Assembly: GCF_014925405.1 (NCBI RefSeq)
Contig: NZ_AQHJ01000022.1
Location: forward strand, 191,830 to 255,829
Reading direction: 5' to 3'
Source: Pseudoalteromonas ulvae UL12
GTDB lineage: Bacteria > Pseudomonadota > Gammaproteobacteria > Enterobacterales > Alteromonadaceae
DNA: 64,000 nt
In this document: in pieces, positions 59,852 to 64,000 of the stretch
Layout of the letters: the number at the start of each line of letters is the position of its first letter
Numbering within the stretch: position 1 is the stretch's first letter
Notes under the pieces: model-generated
Databases searched by the model: none
What the model was told of the DNA's origin: nothing
Seen by the model: only the letters and a program-made list of their open reading frames with translations
Made by a program: the position numbers and the translations under genes

Positions 59852-60436
59852 TTGAATTCTATTCAAATGCTTGTGGGCCTGGCTAATCCAGGCCCCGAAT
59901 ACGCAAAAACTCGCCATAATGCAGGTGCTTGGTTTATTGAAGAACTCGCAGCACGCTATAACTGTATCTTAAAGCACGATCCCAAATACCACGGTTTAAC
60001 GGGTAAAATAATCATTCAAGGCCAAGAGTTCAAACTGTTGATCCCCACCACTTATATGAATTTGAGTGGTAAGTCAGTCAGTAGCTTAGCCAATTTCTTT
60101 AAAATTCCTGCTGAAGATATTTTAGTCGCTCACGACGAAATGGATTTACCGCCAGGTGTCGCTAAATTTAAGCGCGGTGGTGGCCATGGTGGTCATAATG
60201 GCCTCAAAGATATCATTGCAAAAATGAGCAATAATAAAGAATTTATGCGCCTTCGCATTGGCGTAGGGCATCCAGGTCATAAAGAGCTTGTCACAGGTTG
60301 GGTATTGGGTAAAGCCCCTCAAACTGAACAACAACTTATGGATGCTGCTGTAGATGAAGCCGTCCGTTGTATGGAAATCGTTGCAAAAGAAGGTGTGCTA
60401 AAAGCACAAAACAGATTACATTCATTTAAAGCGTAA
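59852..60436 (+). CDS. pth: Peptidyl-tRNA hydrolase
   Basis: A 194-aa enzyme that releases peptides from prematurely dropped peptidyl-tRNA. Key residues lie in [20 protein letters not shown] (catalytic His near residue 25) and HDEMDLPPG. The TTG start at 59852 is chosen because AAGGTG stands 9 bases upstream and it gives the family-length N-terminus [13 protein letters not shown] 59867 would cut the first strand. Confidence 0.96.
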   Translation: MNSIQMLVGLANPGPEYAKTRHNAGAWFIEELAARYNCILKHDPKYHGLTGKIIIQGQEFKLLIPTTYMNLSGKSVSSLANFFKIPAEDILVAHDEMDLPPGVAKFKRGGGHGGHNGLKDIIAKMSNNKEFMRLRIGVGHPGHKELVTGWVLGKAPQTEQQLMDAAVDEAVRCMEIVAKEGVLKAQNRLHSFKA

Positions 60437-60474
60437 GACACGCAAGATGAACTACTAAGAAAAGGTATCCGAAA

Positions 60475-61566
60475 ATGGGTTTTAAATGTGGCATCGTTGG
60501 CCTGCCAAATGTTGGCAAATCGACTCTTTTTAACGCGTTAACAAATGCTGGCATCGAAGCAGCTAACTTTCCATTTTGTACAATTGAACCTAACACAGGT
60601 GTTGTTGCAGTTCCTGATCACCGTTTACAGCAGCTTGCTGAAATTGTGAAGCCACAACGCATTTTGCCAACGACCATGGAATTTGTTGATATTGCAGGTT
60701 TGGTAAAAGGTGCATCGAAAGGTGAAGGTCTTGGAAACCAATTTTTAGCTAACATCCGCGAAACTGACGCGATTGGCCACGTTGTTCGTTGTTTTGAGAA
60801 CGAAAATATCGTGCATGTTGCGGGTCAAATCGATCCGGCTGAAGATATTGACACCATCAATACTGAATTAGTACTCGCTGATATGGATGCTGCTGATAAA
60901 GCCGTCAATCGTGTCGCTAAAAAAGCTAAAAGTGGTGATAAAGACGCCAAATTTGAGCTAGCAGTACTCGAAAAAGTAAAAGCTCACCTTGATGAAGGTT
61001 TGACATTACGCTCACTAGAATTAACCAAAGAAGAGTTTGCTGCTATTAAAACAGTTAACTTTTTAACGATTAAACCAACCATGTACATTGCCAATGTCAA
61101 TGAAGATGGTTTTGAAAATAACCCTTTCCTCGATAAAGTACGTGAAATTGCCGCGGCAGAAAATGCAGTTGTGATCCCTGTTTGTGCTGCTATTGAAGCT
61201 GAATTATCTGAACTTGAAGAAGAAGATAAACTCGAGTTTATGGAAGACTTAGGTCTTGAAGAACCAGGTCTTAACCGCGTGATCCGCGGGGGTTATGAAT
61301 TATTAAAATTACAAACCTACTTTACCGCGGGTGTAAAGGAAGTACGTGCTTGGACGATCCCTGTTGGGGCCACTGCGCCACAATCAGCAGGTAAAATCCA
61401 TACTGACTTCGAAAAAGGCTTTATTCGTGCGCAAACGATTGGCTTTGATGACTACATTACCTGTAAAGGTGAAAGTGGTGCAAAAGAAGCGGGTAAAATG
61501 CGTCAAGAAGGTAAAGAGTACATTGTTAAAGATGGCGATGTTATGAACTTCTTATTTAACGTGTAA
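60475..61566 (+). CDS. ychF: Redox-regulated ATPase YchF
   Basis: A 363-aa Obg-like P-loop ATPase that binds ribosomes. The P-loop is GLPNVGKST (residues 9-17), then [24 protein letters not shown], a coiled-coil arm (about 125-200) and the C-terminal TGS domain ending [13 protein letters not shown]. It follows pth, as in E. coli, and ends with its own terminator. Confidence 0.97.
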   Translation: MGFKCGIVGLPNVGKSTLFNALTNAGIEAANFPFCTIEPNTGVVAVPDHRLQQLAEIVKPQRILPTTMEFVDIAGLVKGASKGEGLGNQFLANIRETDAIGHVVRCFENENIVHVAGQIDPAEDIDTINTELVLADMDAADKAVNRVAKKAKSGDKDAKFELAVLEKVKAHLDEGLTLRSLELTKEEFAAIKTVNFLTIKPTMYIANVNEDGFENNPFLDKVREIAAAENAVVIPVCAAIEAELSELEEEDKLEFMEDLGLEEPGLNRVIRGGYELLKLQTYFTAGVKEVRAWTIPVGATAPQSAGKIHTDFEKGFIRAQTIGFDDYITCKGESGAKEAGKMRQEGKEYIVKDGDVMNFLFNV

Positions 61567-61583
61567 TTAAAACCATGTTATTT

Positions 61584-61609
61584 AAAAAACCCGCTTCGGC
61601 GGGTTTTTT
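61584..61609 (+). terminator. ychF terminator
   Basis: The stem CCCGC/GCGGG around TTCG is flanked by six A and six T (61584-61594 with 61599-61609). Confidence 0.95.
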
Positions 61610-62129
61610 GTTTTTATACAATTGCTTGAATCAAATACACACTCGATGAATCGACACTCTCCCCCACAATCCCCACAACTTTTAGCTAAATCTAATTCTG
61701 AATAATAAATTTATCCCCTAGATTAAATGTGAATTCAGTGACACTCCCTGTAATTGAGCAATGAATAACGGGGAAGTTGTCCTGATATCCAAAAATTCAT
61801 CTGTTAGAGAGCTAACTTGTCATCATTATGAGTCAACTCATATAGATAAAACATCGCACTTCTTTTTCTCATCACACGACATCGAGTGAAAATTTAACGA
61901 TTGATCAACCCAAAACAGAGGCAAAAGCAGCTTTATCATCATGTTTGCGTCATTTATTATTGCTAAAAACAGCGGCTTTGATCGTCATGTTAGTAGTTGT
62001 TTTATCTGTAAGCTCGATTAACAAGGGATAGAAAATCGTAGAAAAACCTAAATATCAGCGCTTTTTTAGCCAGTTAGTTTAAAAATGCTGCAAACAAACC
62101 TTGATAGCTATTTTTTTGCAAAAAAGGTG
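61610..62129. other. Gene-free region before the tRNA array
   Basis: About 520 bp without a supported reading frame or RNA gene. It leads into the strong tRNA promoter at 62130. Confidence 0.6.
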
Positions 62130-62158
62130 TTGACGGATCTGGGGGTAATCAGCATAAT
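62130..62158 (+). promoter_or_regulatory. Sigma-70 promoter of the Met/Leu/Gln tRNA array
   Basis: TTGACG (62130-62135) and CATAAT (62153-62158) have a 17-base spacer and a GC-rich discriminator (ACGCCCCGC), the stable-RNA pattern. Confidence 0.85.
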
Positions 62159-62196
62159 ACGCCCCGCATCAGCAAGATGTGAAACACAATTTAAAT

Positions 62197-62273
62197 GGCT
62201 AAGTAGCTCAGTTGGTTAGAGCACATCACTCATAATGATGGGGTCACAGGTTCGAATCCCGTCTTAGCCACCA
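62197..62273 (+). tRNA. tRNA-Met(CAT) copy 1
   Basis: A 77-nt elongator-type methionine tRNA with CCA, anticodon CAT in CACTCATAATG, very like the E. coli elongator. It is the first gene of the array. Confidence 0.96.
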
Positions 62274-62303
62274 AATTGTTTTCATTGCTGATTGTAAAGT
62301 TTT

Positions 62304-62388
<85 letters not shown>

Positions 62389-62411
62389 AAACTTTACAAT
62401 AGGCTAGTTGT

Positions 62412-62486
62412 TGGGATATCGCCAAGCGGTAAGGCAGCGGGTTTTGATCTCGCCATTCCCAGGTTCAAATCCTGGTATCCCAGCCA
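62412..62486 (+). tRNA. tRNA-Gln(TTG) copy 1
   Basis: A 75-nt tRNA with CCA and anticodon TTG in GTTTTGATC. Confidence 0.96.
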
Positions 62487-62515
62487 ATTCCTTGAGAATT
62501 AAAACTATCCGAAAT

Positions 62516-62592
62516 GGCTAAGTAGCTCAGTTGGTTAGAGCACATCACTCATAATGATGGGGTCACAGGTTCGAATCCCGTCTTAGCCACCA
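62516..62592 (+). tRNA. tRNA-Met(CAT) copy 2
   Basis: Exactly 319 bp after copy 1, the start of a second Met-Leu-Gln unit. Confidence 0.96.
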
Positions 62593-62622
62593 AATTGTTT
62601 TCATTGCTGATTGTAAAGTTTT

Positions 62623-62707
<85 letters not shown>

Positions 62708-62730
62708 AAACTTTACAATAGGCTAGTTGT

Positions 62731-62805
62731 TGGGATATCGCCAAGCGGTAAGGCAGCGGGTTTTGATCTCGCCATTCCCAGGTTCAAATCCTGGTATCCC
62801 AGCCA
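62731..62805 (+). tRNA. tRNA-Gln(TTG) copy 2
   Basis: 319 bp after copy 1. It ends the second Met-Leu-Gln unit, and the spacer after it is new. Confidence 0.96.
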
Positions 62806-62846
62806 CTTCTCTTTTCATTTGTTAAGTGAAGTAAAAAAGTCCATCT

Positions 62847-62931
<85 letters not shown>

Positions 62932-62997
62932 TATTCTTTAGCTAGAATTAAAATAGCTAGGTTGCATAACCTTAAAAGCACTGTACACATTCATGCT

Positions 62998-63082
<85 letters not shown>

Positions 63083-63148
63083 TATTCTTTAGCTAGAATT
63101 AAAATAGCTAGGTTGCATAACCTTAAAAGCACTGTACACATTCATGCT

Positions 63149-63233
<85 letters not shown>

Positions 63234-63299
63234 TATTCTTTAGCTAGAATTAAAATAGCTAGGTTGCATAACCTTAAAAGCACTGTACACATTCATGCT

Positions 63300-63384
<85 letters not shown>

Positions 63385-63450
63385 TATTCTTTAGCTAGAA
63401 TTAAAATAGCTAGGTTGCATAACCTTAAAAGCACTGTACACATTCATGCT

Positions 63451-63535
<85 letters not shown>

Positions 63536-63601
63536 TATTCTTTAGCTAGAATTAAAATAGCTAGGTTGCATAACCTTAAAAGCACTGTACACATTCATGC
63601 T

Positions 63602-63686
<85 letters not shown>

Positions 63687-63728
63687 AATTGGCTAACCAA
63701 GTTAGCTAGTTTAAAATGACATTGTTGT

Positions 63729-63803
63729 TGGGATATCGCCAAGCGGTAAGGCAGCGGGTTTTGATCTCGCCATTCCCAGGTTCAAATCCTGGTATCCCAG
63801 CCA
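63729..63803 (+). tRNA. tRNA-Gln(TTG) copy 3
   Basis: Same mature sequence as the earlier Gln copies. The spacer after it matches that after Gln copy 1 (62487-62515). Confidence 0.96.
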
Positions 63804-63832
63804 ATTCCTTGAGAATTAAAACTATCCGAAAT

Positions 63833-63909
63833 GGCTAAGTAGCTCAGTTGGTTAGAGCACATCACTCATAATGATGGGGTCACAGGTTCGAATCCCGTCT
63901 TAGCCACCA
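63833..63909 (+). tRNA. tRNA-Met(CAT) copy 3
   Basis: Same mature sequence as the earlier Met copies. It follows a Gln gene, as copy 2 does. Confidence 0.96.
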
Positions 63910-63947
63910 TTTTCACGCTTGCATCGTAAACTGCATACTCTTTTTGT

Positions 63948-64000
63948 TGGGATATCGCCAAGCGGTAAGGCAGCGGGTTTTGATCTCGCCATTCCCAGGT
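63948..64000 (+). tRNA. tRNA-Gln(TTG) copy 4, cut by the window end
   Basis: The first 53 of 75 nt are present, matching the other Gln copies; the 3' part lies outside the window. Confidence 0.93.

Overview
The window looks like chromosome of a marine gammaproteobacterium of the Pseudoalteromonas/Alteromonadales type. The evidence is gammaproteobacterial gene order (hemA-prfA-prmC-sirB-kdsA, lolB-ispE-prs, pth-ychF, gcvA-ygdD-rlmM, smc-zipA-ligA with cysZ divergent), DUF3392/DUF2919 membrane proteins, a long AcnB and very large tandem tRNA arrays. Genus is inferred from protein style, not from a search.

Layout. 1-1.2 kb: gloA and a PilZ protein. 1.36-2.0 kb: minus-strand array of five tRNAs (Ala-GGC, three Glu-TTC, Ala-GGC). 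2.85-3.7 kb: nine tandem identical tRNA-Val(TAC). 3.8-6.4 kb: a receiver-TPR protein and two membrane proteins. 6.36-29.54 kb: ligA, cut in two by a 21.16-kb integrative element (about 7234-28389). 29.65-41.1 kb: zipA, smc, cysZ, a PhzF protein, acnB and nhaD. 41.4-44.4 kb: small membrane proteins, a serine beta-lactamase-like protein and a lipoprotein. 44.6-47.7 kb: rlmM, DUF423, alpha/beta hydrolase, gcvA. 47.9-56.5 kb: a small unknown gene and the hemA-to-kdsA run. 56.6-61.6 kb: lolB-ispE-prs-rplY-pth-ychF. 62.2-64 kb: a tRNA array (Met, Leu-TAG, Gln) with six 151-bp tandem tRNA-Leu units, running off the window.

The main discovery is the element in ligA. It sits inside the codons of the conserved OB-fold motif AGDVIPQ of the only chromosomal NAD+-dependent DNA ligase gene seen here. 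Joining the flanks at the shared ACATC restores a 673-codon ligA in frame. The element carries its own complete, divergent NAD+-dependent ligase (645 aa) at the junction, in ligA orientation. The interrupted host frame ends 12 bases before the new start codon, and a Shine-Dalgarno overlaps that stop. The element therefore appears to destroy an essential gene and replace it in the same step from the host's own ligA transcription.

The left end of the element holds an overlapping operon of three tyrosine recombinases and a small charged protein. The cargo is an Xre-type regulator facing an unknown gene across a large inverted repeat; a minus-strand defence operon (BrxR/WYL-type regulator, type I restriction hsdM-hsdS-hsdR, Hachiman-like hamA-hamB); a DUF2384-like/phosphatase-like pair; a possible TnsD/TniQ remnant; and a PIN-domain protein. 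Short inverted repeats (CGACCCCTG) lie just inside both ends.
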